Of a stretch of DNA of 22,904 nucleotides, positions 1 through 7,155 are shown in pieces. The translations under genes and the position numbers were made by a program. Below the pieces are notes generated by a model. It searched no databases and had not been told where the DNA came from. It worked only from the letters and a program-made list of their open reading frames with translations. Source of the stretch: a virus. Location: IMG/VR virus record IMGVR_UViG_3300025128_000365, positions 1 to 22,904 of that record; one strand, 5' to 3'. Within the stretch, counting starts at the first letter, position 1. Every line of letters begins with the position of its first letter.

Positions 1-98
1 TGGCTGAAGCGTTGAGGCGTAGGGGTTTGCCGGAGGCGCGGAAGTACGCGTTGGGTGACGCGTTGCGGTCGTTTACGGACATCGTGGCATCGAGGTAG
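1..98 (+). CDS. 3' end of an unidentified upstream gene (partial)
   Basis: The frame starting at base 3 is open and ends at TAG 96-98, giving about 31 residues rich in Arg, Ala and Leu (ending FTDIVASR). It stops 5 nt before the next gene, in the same direction, so it is probably the end of a late structural gene. Too little is visible to name it; a portal or another head gene is possible only by position. Confidence 0.6.
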   Translation, partial: AEALRRRGLPEARKYALGDALRSFTDIVASR

Positions 99-103
99 AG
101 AAG

Positions 104-1132
104 ATGACAGATACAGCAGCAGATACAGGGTTTCCCGGCATGGGGCCAGTCACATCCGCTTCACCAGAACTGCCCGCCGTTCCTGACGACGCAGCTACAG
201 GGTTTCCCGGCATGGGGCCTGAGACAGGTGTGGTTGTAACCGAAAGTTTGCCCCTGACTGGAGCGGAGATCGAAGCCTACGCAGCAGAATTCGGGTACGC
301 CGCCTACTGGCTAAACCACGTCGAACTCGGACCAATCATCCGGCAAGCCGCCGACGAAGAATGGACCCAAGCCAAACTGTTAGCCGCAATCCAAGCGACC
401 GACTGGTGGCGGGACCACGAAGACGCCGACGTGAAATTCCAGTTGCTGGAACAGAGCGAACCGGCTGAGGCCGAAGCGCAGCTCGCTGACGCCCGCCAAC
501 GAATCGAAACCGAAGCAACCAGCCTCGGCGTCACCATCGACCCGGCACGCCTAGACGAAATGGCACGCCACTCGATCATCTGGAACTGGACGGTCAGCGA
601 CCAGTCCAACGCCATCCTCGGTGAAGCAAAATGGGAACCCGGCGCAGCCGAAACCGGCACCATCGCAGGCAACGTCCGCCGCATCAACAAACTCATCGGC
701 GACTACCAGGTGAACGTCACCGCAGATCAGGTGGAAGAGTTCGCTCAAAACCTGTACTTGGGTGCCATCACCTTGGAAGGCGTTGAAGCGGAGTTCGCTA
801 ACCAAGCCAAATCGATGTACCCGCACTTTGCGGACAGGATCGATTCCGGGTTTTCACCTAGAACGATTTTCTCTCCGTACAAGCAGCACGTCGCGACGTT
901 GTTGGACATGCCGGTCAACCAGATCGACTTGTTGGGTGACCCGAGGTTCCAGCCGATCATCGACACGGTGGATGACAAGGGTGAGCATCGGGCGATGACG
1001 CTTTCGGAAGCGGGCCGGTATATCCGCACGTCGGAGCAGACGAGACCGTTGTGGGAGAAGACACCTGTGGCGAAGAACCAGGCAAGGCAGTTGGCTTCGT
1101 TTATCGGTAAGAAGTTCGGGAGGGCCGCCTGA
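104..1132 (+). CDS. putative internal virion protein with duplicated TGFPGMGP peptide
   Basis: The product is 342 aa, soluble, without signal peptide or membrane segment. The N-terminus carries two identical octapeptides TGFPGMGP (residues 8-15 and 32-39) in a flexible Pro/Ala-rich stretch. The rest looks alpha-helical and Trp-rich, with elements such as LLAAIQATDWWR and LLDMPVNQIDLLGDPRF that I associate with unnamed virion proteins of actinobacterial and marine phages. It starts 5 nt after the previous stop and its TGA overlaps the next ATG by 1 nt, so it is co-translated with the 410-aa protein. Both precede scaffold and capsid. An ejection or internal-core role is inferred from position only; the biochemical function is unknown. 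Confidence 0.6.
   Translation: MTDTAADTGFPGMGPVTSASPELPAVPDDAATGFPGMGPETGVVVTESLPLTGAEIEAYAAEFGYAAYWLNHVELGPIIRQAADEEWTQAKLLAAIQATDWWRDHEDADVKFQLLEQSEPAEAEAQLADARQRIETEATSLGVTIDPARLDEMARHSIIWNWTVSDQSNAILGEAKWEPGAAETGTIAGNVRRINKLIGDYQVNVTADQVEEFAQNLYLGAITLEGVEAEFANQAKSMYPHFADRIDSGFSPRTIFSPYKQHVATLLDMPVNQIDLLGDPRFQPIIDTVDDKGEHRAMTLSEAGRYIRTSEQTRPLWEKTPVAKNQARQLASFIGKKFGRAA
125..219 (+). repeat. in-frame direct repeat encoding TGFPGMGP twice
   Basis: At least 23 identical nt at 125-147 and 197-219, offset by 72 nt (24 codons). The preceding bases also match apart from one mismatch (GCAGATACA against GCAGCTACA). The copies are identical at synonymous positions, so the duplication is recent or the DNA itself is constrained. 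Confidence 0.9.
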
Positions 1133-2364
1133 TGGCTGAAAGATACGGCGAAGGCAGTTTCACCAACGAGGGGACGCTCACGTTTGACGAGTACGCCTCC
1201 GAGGTGAACCCGACCGGGGAGACTCAACCACAGAATCTGTTCACCACTAGCCGCGCACAGTACGACGCGTTTATTGAAGCTGGTGGAGACCCGGCCAACG
1301 CCACGTTTGTGGACACTTCCTCAACGGCGGCTCTTGACGCCTTCTACCAGGATGAAGCCGGGTTGCATGGGGACGAGGTTGGTCGGGTTGAGGTTCCCGG
1401 CGAGACCACTATCACCTACGCCGACGGGTCTACAGCCACATTCGCTACAGATCTCAACGGGTACCGGCTGTCAGAGGTGCCGATCAGGACGACGCCTGTC
1501 GCGCCCGTCACCCCCGAGCAACTTCCCGGCGATGACAACGAAACCGCTTCCTCGATCATCCGAGACGCCCTCAAGGACTACGGGCTAGAAGGACTCCTAG
1601 ACGACACCAACCTTCGACTCATCGACCGGTGGGTCGAAACCGGAGACATGGACGCCGTATGGGCTTCCGTCCGAGAGACCGCCACCTACCAGCAGCGATT
1701 CCCCGGCATGCAGGCCCTCATGGACGCAGGACGCGCCATCACCGAAGGCACCTACGTCGAACTGGAACGCCAGTACACATCGGCCCTGCGGGCATACGGG
1801 ATGCCGGAAACCTTCTACGACAGTGCAGACGATTTCGCTGACCTCATTGGCGGCGACGTGTCGATCAACGAGTTCACGCAACGAGTCGCCACGGCGTTCC
1901 AAGCAGCCAACCAGACGACTCCAGAGGTCCGCACTGCGCTGGAGACCTACTATGGGCTAAACGACAGCGACCTTGCTGCGTACTACTTGGACCCGGAGAG
2001 AGCGCAAAACATTTTTGAAGAACGGGAACGTCTTGGTACCGCGCGGATCGGTGGCATAGCCGCCGAAACCGGTTTCGGTTCCATCGCCCGTGAGACCGCC
2101 GAACGCCTACGGGAAGCGGGGGTCACTGATGCACAAGCTCGTCGGGGGTTCCAAGCGGTGGCGCAGTCCACGCTCGCTGAAGAAACGGTTGGTGATGTAG
2201 GAGACATCACCCGTGCCGAGTTGGCTGGGGACGTGTTCGGCACGGACCCTGAAGCTGCTCGGCGTGTCGAGGAACGTCGTCAACGACGGTTGGCTGAGTT
2301 CAACCAGGCGGGCGGACCAGCGATGACTCAAGGCGGATACATAGGGCTAGGCGCGGCGCAGTAG
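1132..2364 (+). CDS. putative internal virion protein, 410 aa
   Basis: Begins at an ATG that overlaps the preceding TGA by 1 nt. Residues 1-130 are acidic and low in structure. Residues about 135-370 are helical, with blocks such as RFPGMQALMDAGRAITEG, YVELERQYTSALRAYGMP and a late TDAQARRGFQAVAQ segment. I recall this block order from uncharacterised virion-associated proteins of actinobacterial phages, usually next to a protein like its left neighbour. The C-terminus is Arg-rich then Gly-rich. No catalytic motif, signal or membrane segment is visible. The pair sits upstream of scaffold and capsid, where short-tailed phages may keep ejection proteins. Structural assignment is moderate; the exact role is unknown. 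Confidence 0.6.
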   Translation: MAERYGEGSFTNEGTLTFDEYASEVNPTGETQPQNLFTTSRAQYDAFIEAGGDPANATFVDTSSTAALDAFYQDEAGLHGDEVGRVEVPGETTITYADGSTATFATDLNGYRLSEVPIRTTPVAPVTPEQLPGDDNETASSIIRDALKDYGLEGLLDDTNLRLIDRWVETGDMDAVWASVRETATYQQRFPGMQALMDAGRAITEGTYVELERQYTSALRAYGMPETFYDSADDFADLIGGDVSINEFTQRVATAFQAANQTTPEVRTALETYYGLNDSDLAAYYLDPERAQNIFEERERLGTARIGGIAAETGFGSIARETAERLREAGVTDAQARRGFQAVAQSTLAEETVGDVGDITRAELAGDVFGTDPEAARRVEERRQRRLAEFNQAGGPAMTQGGYIGLGAAQ

Positions 2365-2392
2365 TAGTCGTGTTGTCCCGATTGGCGGCGGG

Positions 2393-2767
2393 ATGATTGA
2401 ACGGATCAAAGCGGCACAGCCGCATACACATCTAATCGGCACTTTTCTTGGTTGTCTTACGGCAATGACCAAAGGCGATCTGACATCGATCACAGGAGAC
2501 CATTGGGTCAACGCTCTGCGGTCAGGTGGTTGGACGGCGGCGATTTCGACCGTTGTGGCCGCAATTGGTGTTCGTGTAAATGAGTGGACTCGGGCTTTGC
2601 TTTGCGGCATGACGACCTTCGGCGTGGAAATGGTCGCCCAGTCACCCACTTACGGGACTTCAAGATCAGATATTGCGGAGACATCTCTCTTCGCTGCGGC
2701 GATAGCGACTGTTTTGGCTTTGATCGCTGGTCGGATGTTCAACAAACTGTTACTCGACTATTCGTAG
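2393..2767 (+). CDS. holin-like multi-pass membrane protein
   Basis: 124 aa with about four hydrophobic segments, near residues 13-27, 46-61, 65-82 and 96-115, and little soluble sequence. The pattern HWVNALRSGGWTAAISTV followed by a second half of similar make-up resembles small two-repeat holin-like proteins of marine phages. It lies 28 nt after the 410-aa gene, with a weak GGCGG ribosome site before the ATG. Position between virion genes rather than beside the endolysin is unusual, and two further holin candidates exist at 6880 and 12179. It could instead be a virion-associated membrane protein. The holin call is inferred from size and hydrophobicity. Confidence 0.5.
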   Translation: MIERIKAAQPHTHLIGTFLGCLTAMTKGDLTSITGDHWVNALRSGGWTAAISTVVAAIGVRVNEWTRALLCGMTTFGVEMVAQSPTYGTSRSDIAETSLFAAAIATVLALIAGRMFNKLLLDYS

Positions 2768-2880
2768 TTACCCGTGTGTAACTAGTGCTAAGGTAACGGG
2801 CAGACACGAAACGGCCGCAGTCCGCTTGCCCTGTGAGAGCTGTTGTGACAGCCACCATCTTCTCGCCTCCCGAGAAGATG
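2765..2880 (+). promoter_or_regulatory. structured leader between holin-like gene and scaffold gene
   Basis: The 138-nt gap holds three perfect stem-loops: 2765-2784 (7-bp stem TAGTTAC/GTAACTA starting on the stop codon), 2839-2852 (GCTGT/ACAGC, TGTG loop) and 2856-2880 (10-bp stem CATCTTCTCG/CGAGAAGATG, 5-nt loop). None has a T-run, so they are not classical intrinsic terminators. The last stem ends 25 nt before the scaffold ATG, just upstream of GGGAG. Possible roles are mRNA stabilisation, an RNase processing site or control of capsid-gene expression. No convincing -10/-35 pair was found. Confidence 0.55.
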
Positions 2881-2905
2881 CGAACGGAACAGGGAGCGGA
2901 CATAG

Positions 2906-3412
2906 ATGACCACCGAAACAGACGAGTCTGAGGTTGTCGAACTAGACGAGAACGGCGAACCGAAACGCAACTTCCGCAGAGTGCTGGAAGAGCGGGCGCA
3001 GTCAGCAGAAGCCCGAGTGGCTGAACTGGAAGCATCCCTCCAAGGTCTGCAAAAGGCAGAAGCGTTCCGGTCGGCAGGGATCAACCCGGCAGATACCCGT
3101 CAGGCGTACTTCGTAAAGGGGTACGACGGCGAGATGGAAGCCGATGCGATCCGCACCGCAGCAATCGAGGCAGGTTTCATCTCAGATGGGCCTCCGCAAG
3201 CTGAACCGAACGTGGTTCCTTTTCCTAACCAGGGGGAGGCAGCCACACTCCGCGAGGAGTTAGCGGCGCAGCAAAGGATCGCTGAGGCCGGAGTTCAGGG
3301 CCAGCCGGTGACACCACCGGACCTGAATGACCAGATCCGTTCAACGAAGACCGAGGCGGAGCTGAAGGCCCTGCTTCGTTCTCAGGGTGTCGAGATCGAC
3401 GTTCAAGGGTGA
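2906..3412 (+). CDS. capsid assembly scaffold protein (putative)
   Basis: 168 aa, highly charged and helical, directly upstream of the major capsid gene. Residues 1-20 are acidic. A coiled-coil-like stretch (about 24-52, with ERAQSAEARVAELEASL) is followed by GINPADTRQAYFVKGYDGE, which I associate with scaffold-like proteins of actinophages. A Pro-rich linker, a second helical part (about 113-130) and a short C-terminal helical unit (STKTEAELKALLRSQGV) complete it. Size, charge and gene order fit a scaffold that binds capsid subunits through its C-terminal part and leaves the procapsid. GGGAG lies upstream of the ATG. No protease motif is seen. Confidence 0.75.
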   Translation: MTTETDESEVVELDENGEPKRNFRRVLEERAQSAEARVAELEASLQGLQKAEAFRSAGINPADTRQAYFVKGYDGEMEADAIRTAAIEAGFISDGPPQAEPNVVPFPNQGEAATLREELAAQQRIAEAGVQGQPVTPPDLNDQIRSTKTEAELKALLRSQGVEIDVQG

Positions 3413-3444
3413 GTTTGTTCCTGTCCCCCTGGAGTACCAGTTAA

Positions 3445-4374
3445 ATGGCTTATACCCAGAAGTCGTCGCTAACCAGCGACCAGACTGCCTTTGAGCAGTT
3501 GGCGTACTTCGCGCTGCGGAAGCAACCGCTGCACGAGGATTACGCCAGCGTCAAGGCAACCCGGCAGTCCCATCGTGGATCTGCCGTCCAATTCACAATT
3601 TACGACAATCTCGCTCAGGCCACTTCGGCTCTGACCGAAACGTCGGATGTCACAGCCGTCGCAATGGGCGACTCGACTGTCTCAGTCAGCTTGGTGGAAT
3701 ACGGCAATGCCGTGGTGACCACCGCTGCACTTCGCGGCCAGTCGTTCCTGAACGTCGATTCGGATGCAGCCAACGTCGTTGGCTTCAACGCAGCCGACTC
3801 GCTGGATCAGGTCGTCGCCAATGTCCTGTACGCAGGCTCGAACGTCAAGTACGTCGGTCAGTCCAGCCGGGGCGCTCTCGTCGCTGGGAACAAGATCACG
3901 TCTTCGATTGTTCGTGAGCAGGTTGCTGCACTTCGCAGCGCTGCCGCACCGACTTTCGACGGCGGAACCTACATTGGTTTCATCCACCCGGATGTCGCCT
4001 ACGACATGATCGAGGGTACGGCTACGACCGACCTCAGGAGCTTCCAGATTCGTTTGGACGCTGAAGGAGTCCGCAAGGGTTCCATCGGCCAGTTCGACGG
4101 TGTGGACTTCATTGAGACCCCTCGGGCGCTGCTCGTCGCTGACGGCGGCAACAGCAATGTCGATGCCTACGGCACCGTCATTATCGGCCAGCAGGCAATC
4201 GCCAAGGGCTTCTCAACCATGTTTGGTGAGAACCCGTCGGTGGTGTTCGGTCCAGTGACCGACAGCCTGCGTCGCTTCCAGCCTGTCGGCTGGTACGCGA
4301 TGTGCGGTTACGGCCGCTTCCGCGAGGCTTCGATCCGCAGGATCGAATCGTCCTCCAGCATCGGGGCTAACTAG
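3445..4374 (+). CDS. major capsid protein (N4-gp56-like, HK97 fold expected)
   Basis: 309 aa. The overall pattern fits the N4-gp56 family of major capsid proteins: an early segment with HRGSAVQFTIYDNLAQAT, then VSLVEYGNAVVTTAALRG, a central FNAADSLDQVVANVLYAG helix, YIGFIHPDVAYDMIEG, GQFDGVDFIETPRALL, and a late VIIGQQAIAKGF block before a C-terminal RRFQPVGWYAM segment. It follows the scaffold gene by 32 nt, with CTGGAG as a modest ribosome site. No signal or membrane segment. It forms the icosahedral shell. The family link is from recognition of this motif order, not from a search. Confidence 0.9.
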   Translation: MAYTQKSSLTSDQTAFEQLAYFALRKQPLHEDYASVKATRQSHRGSAVQFTIYDNLAQATSALTETSDVTAVAMGDSTVSVSLVEYGNAVVTTAALRGQSFLNVDSDAANVVGFNAADSLDQVVANVLYAGSNVKYVGQSSRGALVAGNKITSSIVREQVAALRSAAAPTFDGGTYIGFIHPDVAYDMIEGTATTDLRSFQIRLDAEGVRKGSIGQFDGVDFIETPRALLVADGGNSNVDAYGTVIIGQQAIAKGFSTMFGENPSVVFGPVTDSLRRFQPVGWYAMCGYGRFREASIRRIESSSSIGAN

Positions 4375-4391
4375 TCCCAATGAGGTCTGAC

Positions 4392-4430
4392 GGCGGGGAT
4401 TGTCGGTTGGCAAGCCCGGTGATCCCCGCC
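4392..4430 (+). terminator. hairpin after the capsid gene (possible attenuator)
   Basis: A 9-bp perfect stem GGCGGGGAT (4392-4400) / ATCCCCGCC (4422-4430) with a 21-nt loop that can hold a small inner CGG/CCG pairing. It starts 17 nt after the capsid stop codon. No T-run follows, so it may act as a partial terminator or 3' stabiliser that keeps capsid mRNA more abundant than downstream mRNA. Confidence 0.55.
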
Positions 4431-4451
4431 AGTCAACCTTGCGGAGTTGCC

Positions 4452-4496
4452 ATGTACCAGGTGAAGAAGAAGAAGCGGAAGCCGAGGGGCCGGTAA
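4452..4496 (+). CDS. 14-aa Lys/Arg-rich micropeptide
   Basis: ATG 4452 to TAA 4494-4496 encodes MYQVKKKKRKPRGR, 9 of 14 residues basic. GCGGAG sits 6 nt upstream as a good ribosome site, and the TAA overlaps the next ATG by one base, as in other coupled pairs here. It may be a real basic peptide that binds DNA or RNA, or a translated leader whose main role is to load ribosomes for the 60-aa gene. Its existence as a peptide is inferred. Confidence 0.45.
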   Translation: MYQVKKKKRKPRGR

Positions 4497-4678
4497 TGGG
4501 CCGGTACTCGTCAGTCGCGATTCTCACCAAACGTGGGACTTCTAAGAAGACGAAAGTTCAACGCGACTCCGATGGTTCTGTCGGAGGAGTACAGACCGAA
4601 CACTGGGATGGCCGGGTAGATGCTGCCGTGGCCCCTGAAGCGGTCGAGCTGAAGGTCGTCCAGGGAGGTGACCGGTAA
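4496..4678 (+). CDS. small conserved-looking virion-region protein, 60 aa
   Basis: The ATG at 4496 was chosen over an upstream in-frame start because GAGGGG precedes it at good spacing and it overlaps the micropeptide stop. The N-terminal third is basic (AILTKRGTSKKTKVQR) and the rest acidic/neutral with GGVQTEHWDGRVDAAV. I recall similar short proteins after capsid genes in environmental phages, but no function is known. It ends in a TAA that overlaps the next ATG by 1 nt, behind a strong GGGAGGTG. Confidence 0.6.
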   Translation: MGRYSSVAILTKRGTSKKTKVQRDSDGSVGGVQTEHWDGRVDAAVAPEAVELKVVQGGDR

Positions 4679-5121
4679 TGGCTGTTTCAGCCAGCGGGCT
4701 TTTTGTGCCCACGTTTTTAGATGTTCTTGATGCCACACAGTTGGCGGTGAATCTTGTCGGCGACACGGTGAAGGTCGCCATGATCACCAACAGTTCGACG
4801 CCGAATTTTGACACGCATGACCACTGGTCGGATCTGTCAAGCAACCAGGTGTCGGGGACGAACTACACGTCTGGTGGTGTCGCTTTGGCGAACAAGGCGT
4901 TGACGGGGTCTTCGGGCACGATCAAGTTCGATGCTGATGATGCGTCGTGGTCTTCGTCAACGATCAGCAGCGCCCGTGCGGCGGTCGTGTATGACGACAC
5001 GCTGACGAACGATCCTTTGGTGTGCCTTGTGAATTTCGGGGCGGACTATTCGTCTGCCAACGGGACGTTCACCATTACTTGGAATGCGTCGGGCATATTC
5101 ACGCTCGACCTGACTCCGTAG
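4678..5121 (+). CDS. phage virion protein, decoration or tail-associated (putative)
   Basis: 147 aa, Ser/Thr/Asn-rich and beta-strand-like. It contains VKVAMITNSSTPNFDTHDHW, VSGTNYTSGGVAL, a DADDASWSSSTI segment and NGTFTITWNASGIF near the end. These fit a widespread family of small phage structural proteins encoded close to capsid and fibre genes, with an N-terminal strand of the type DxVKVAxxT. No signal or membrane segment. A capsid decoration or fibre-associated role is inferred from position; the family itself is recognised only by pattern. Confidence 0.65.
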   Translation: MAVSASGLFVPTFLDVLDATQLAVNLVGDTVKVAMITNSSTPNFDTHDHWSDLSSNQVSGTNYTSGGVALANKALTGSSGTIKFDADDASWSSSTISSARAAVVYDDTLTNDPLVCLVNFGADYSSANGTFTITWNASGIFTLDLTP

Positions 5122-5131
5122 GGGTAGAGGC

Positions 5132-5878
5132 ATGGCAACTGCGTATCCGGGTGCGTTAGACGCGTCGAATAGTCAGCTACGGACTGATATCAGTTCAACT
5201 GACGATCTTGATGCAAGCGGGAAAGAGCATGACGTGATGCACGTCAATGTTCATGGTGCCGCTATTGCTTTGGAGACGAAGCTGGGTACGGGGTCTTCGA
5301 CGCCGGTAAACAAGGCGGTGCTGGTTGGTGATGGCACCGGTTCGTCTGCTTGGGATACGACGCCGACTATTGGTGGCGCGATGACTGTTGAGGGAACTAT
5401 CACGGTCTCGTCGGGCGGCCTGAAGCTGGATAACCAAGACGCTGATGCCAACACCTTGGATTCGTATGAAGAGGGTTTGTGGACTGCGACCCTGACCTCG
5501 ACCACATCAGGTTCGATCACGATAAACAGCGGTTTTGACTCGATGGCCTACATACGCATAGGCCGAATGGTGTTTATCCAGGGCACGATTGAACTCTCTT
5601 CGGTGTCCAGCCCTGTCGGAACGCTACGCCTCGGCGGCCTGCCGTTTGTGCAGGCTAACGACTTGACCGACCGTGCTGATCGGGGCGGCGGCGCAATCGT
5701 TACCGTTACGGAACTTTCAAGCGCAAGCACCGATGGCGTGTACTGCCACGGGCAGGTCAATGTCAGTTACTTCGACATCATCGGCGGTAACGGCGGCACC
5801 GCTAATCAGAGTTTGGCTGGGTATGTGGACGCTTCGACAAAGTTTGTCGTGTCCGGCTGTTACTACGCAGCAGCGTAA
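5132..5878 (+). CDS. tail fibre / receptor-binding protein (putative)
   Basis: 248 aa. The N-terminal region has VMHVNVHGAAIALETKLGTG, a motif typical of fibre proteins that place a short helix after a His-containing linker. A Gly/Thr-rich shaft follows (about 75-105), then LDSYEEGLWTATL, matching the YEEGxWTP-type start of C-terminal fibre domains, and a beta-rich end with RIGRMVFIQGTI. Such proteins usually trimerise and contact the host surface. At this length it is a short fibre, in keeping with a short-tailed virion. GAGG precedes the ATG. The small 81-aa partner follows 12 nt later. Confidence 0.75.
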   Translation: MATAYPGALDASNSQLRTDISSTDDLDASGKEHDVMHVNVHGAAIALETKLGTGSSTPVNKAVLVGDGTGSSAWDTTPTIGGAMTVEGTITVSSGGLKLDNQDADANTLDSYEEGLWTATLTSTTSGSITINSGFDSMAYIRIGRMVFIQGTIELSSVSSPVGTLRLGGLPFVQANDLTDRADRGGGAIVTVTELSSASTDGVYCHGQVNVSYFDIIGGNGGTANQSLAGYVDASTKFVVSGCYYAAA

Positions 5879-5890
5879 AAGGAGCGCATT

Positions 5891-6136
5891 ATGTCACTCA
5901 CTAAATCTGTCATTGTTGACAAAATCGAGGTTTTAGAACTGGGGCAGGTTGGCGTGCGAACGGCAACTTGTGTAACTGAAGACGGCGTTGAGTTGAGCCG
6001 TACATTTCACCGTCAGGTTCTGGCTCCCGGCGACGACACTTCCGGTCAAGACGGACGGGTGATCGCTATTGCCCAGGCGACTTGGACCGATGAGGTCGTG
6101 GCTGCGTGGGAGGCGTTCACCGCCACCCACGCCTAA
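5891..6136 (+). CDS. small fibre-module protein of unknown function, 81 aa
   Basis: Single compact domain with the pattern VDKIEVLELGQVGVRTATC, EDGVELSRTFHRQVLAPG and a C-terminal helical VIAIAQATWTDEVVAAW. I recognise this as a common small protein located right after fibre genes in many environmental phages; its role is not established and it may assist fibre folding or form part of the particle. AGGAGC precedes the ATG. No membrane or signal segment. Confidence 0.6.
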   Translation: MSLTKSVIVDKIEVLELGQVGVRTATCVTEDGVELSRTFHRQVLAPGDDTSGQDGRVIAIAQATWTDEVVAAWEAFTATHA

Positions 6137-6158
6137 CAGACGACTTGGAGGGCGACTT

Positions 6159-6890
6159 ATGGAAATTATCGCTCGTCCACAGTGGGGCGCGAAACGACCG
6201 AGGTGGACAACCCGGTTGCGGAAACCTGTAGACCACGTCTTCATCCACCACGGCGCAACCCTCCTTGAGGACAACTCTCAAGAGGGCGAATCTCGGATCT
6301 TGAGGGCTTACCAGCGTTACCACCTCCGTAAGGCTTGGGCGGACATCGCTTACTCGTTTGCTGTAGGGCCGATGACGGGAAACGTCTACGAGCTGAGGGG
6401 CTGGAACAACCGCCCTGGTGCGACGAAACATTGGAATCACCGCTCGTATGCGATCTGCATAATCGGTGACACCACCCGGCAGGAACTGTCCGACAAGGCC
6501 ATTGAATCGATACAGAGTCTCCTAGCGGTTGGTGTGAACGCTGGCCTGATCACACCGAACTTTCAGATACGCGGCCACCGTGACGTAGCGAACAAGGATT
6601 GTCCGGGGAAACGCGCTTATGAGCGTCTAGAGGAGATGCGACCAAATTCTGAGGCGGCACAGCCTCCGGCTCTGGTGGCACCTTCGTTCAAACGGACGTT
6701 GAAGGTGCGGCGGCCGAGGATGAAAGACGACCTTGTCCGGTTTATCCAGTTAAAGGTCGGTCTTCCTATCACCGGGGTTTATGACCAGGTGACTGCTTGG
6801 CATGTCGGCCTTTGGCAACTCAAAACTGGTCTCACTGTTGACGGGGTTTTCGGCCCGGTCTCGTACAGGAAGATGTTCGGTGGAAGCTGA
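6159..6890 (+). CDS. endolysin: N-acetylmuramoyl-L-alanine amidase with peptidoglycan-binding domain
   Basis: 243 aa. Residues 1-160 form an Amidase_2/PGRP-like zinc amidase that cuts the bond between N-acetylmuramate and L-alanine. By comparison with T7 lysozyme (H17, Y46, H122, K128, C130), the visible residues are H30 or H31 (FIHHG), Y65 (DIAYSF), H140 (GHRDV), K146 and C148 (NKDCPG). Residues about 187-240 match a PG_binding_1-type domain (DDLVRFIQLKVGL and LTVDGVFGPVSYRKMF). No signal peptide, so it needs a holin. The start is set at 6159 because GGAGGGCG lies just upstream and the mature-looking domain begins there; a longer in-frame ORF adds only a Pro/Arg-rich non-domain stretch overlapping the previous gene. 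Confidence 0.93.
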   Translation: MEIIARPQWGAKRPRWTTRLRKPVDHVFIHHGATLLEDNSQEGESRILRAYQRYHLRKAWADIAYSFAVGPMTGNVYELRGWNNRPGATKHWNHRSYAICIIGDTTRQELSDKAIESIQSLLAVGVNAGLITPNFQIRGHRDVANKDCPGKRAYERLEEMRPNSEAAQPPALVAPSFKRTLKVRRPRMKDDLVRFIQLKVGLPITGVYDQVTAWHVGLWQLKTGLTVDGVFGPVSYRKMFGGS

Positions 6891-7155
6891 ATGGATTTCT
6901 GCTTTCGGCGTGATCGGCGCCGCGTGTGTCACCGGGTTTTTCGCTGTTGCTTTACGACGGTTGACCCGCGACAACACCGATCAGCACAACCGCAGCATGG
7001 ACAAGCTCGACTATTTGACAGACCGGGTAGAAGACGTTTCGCACAACGTGAACGGGTTGACCGGTTGGACGAAGGCGCACGAGGAACGGCACCGCTGGAT
7101 CGAAGGCGACCGGGCTTCTGCGACCAAGGAGGACCGCTCTGATGGCGGGTCTTGA
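6880..7155 (+). CDS. membrane-anchored small protein beside endolysin (DUF2746-like, possible holin/accessory lysis protein)
   Basis: 91 aa from GTG 6880, overlapping the amidase end by 11 nt, with AGGAAG 7 nt upstream. One hydrophobic segment at residues 6-25 is followed by Arg-Arg and a charged helix likely to be a coiled coil (MDKLDYLTDRVEDVSHNVNG). One N-terminal TM plus a cytoplasmic coiled coil next to the lysin recalls DUF2746 proteins of mycobacteriophages, which have been considered as lysis membrane proteins. A longer ATG-start ORF from 6802 exists but would lie mostly inside the amidase. The lysis role is inferred. Confidence 0.6.
   Translation: MEAEWISAFGVIGAACVTGFFAVALRRLTRDNTDQHNRSMDKLDYLTDRVEDVSHNVNGLTGWTKAHEERHRWIEGDRASATKEDRSDGGS

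Noticed and set aside
304-1227. Long minus-strand ORFs (304-696, 551-826, 745-1227)
   Set aside because: They lie wholly or almost wholly inside the 342-aa plus-strand gene, show Arg/Ser/Ala-rich shadow composition, and have no ribosome sites or neighbours in that direction.
5673-5936. Plus-strand ORF overlapping the fibre and 81-aa genes
   Set aside because: Out-of-frame shadow of the fibre gene end; the fibre frame has clear domain patterns.
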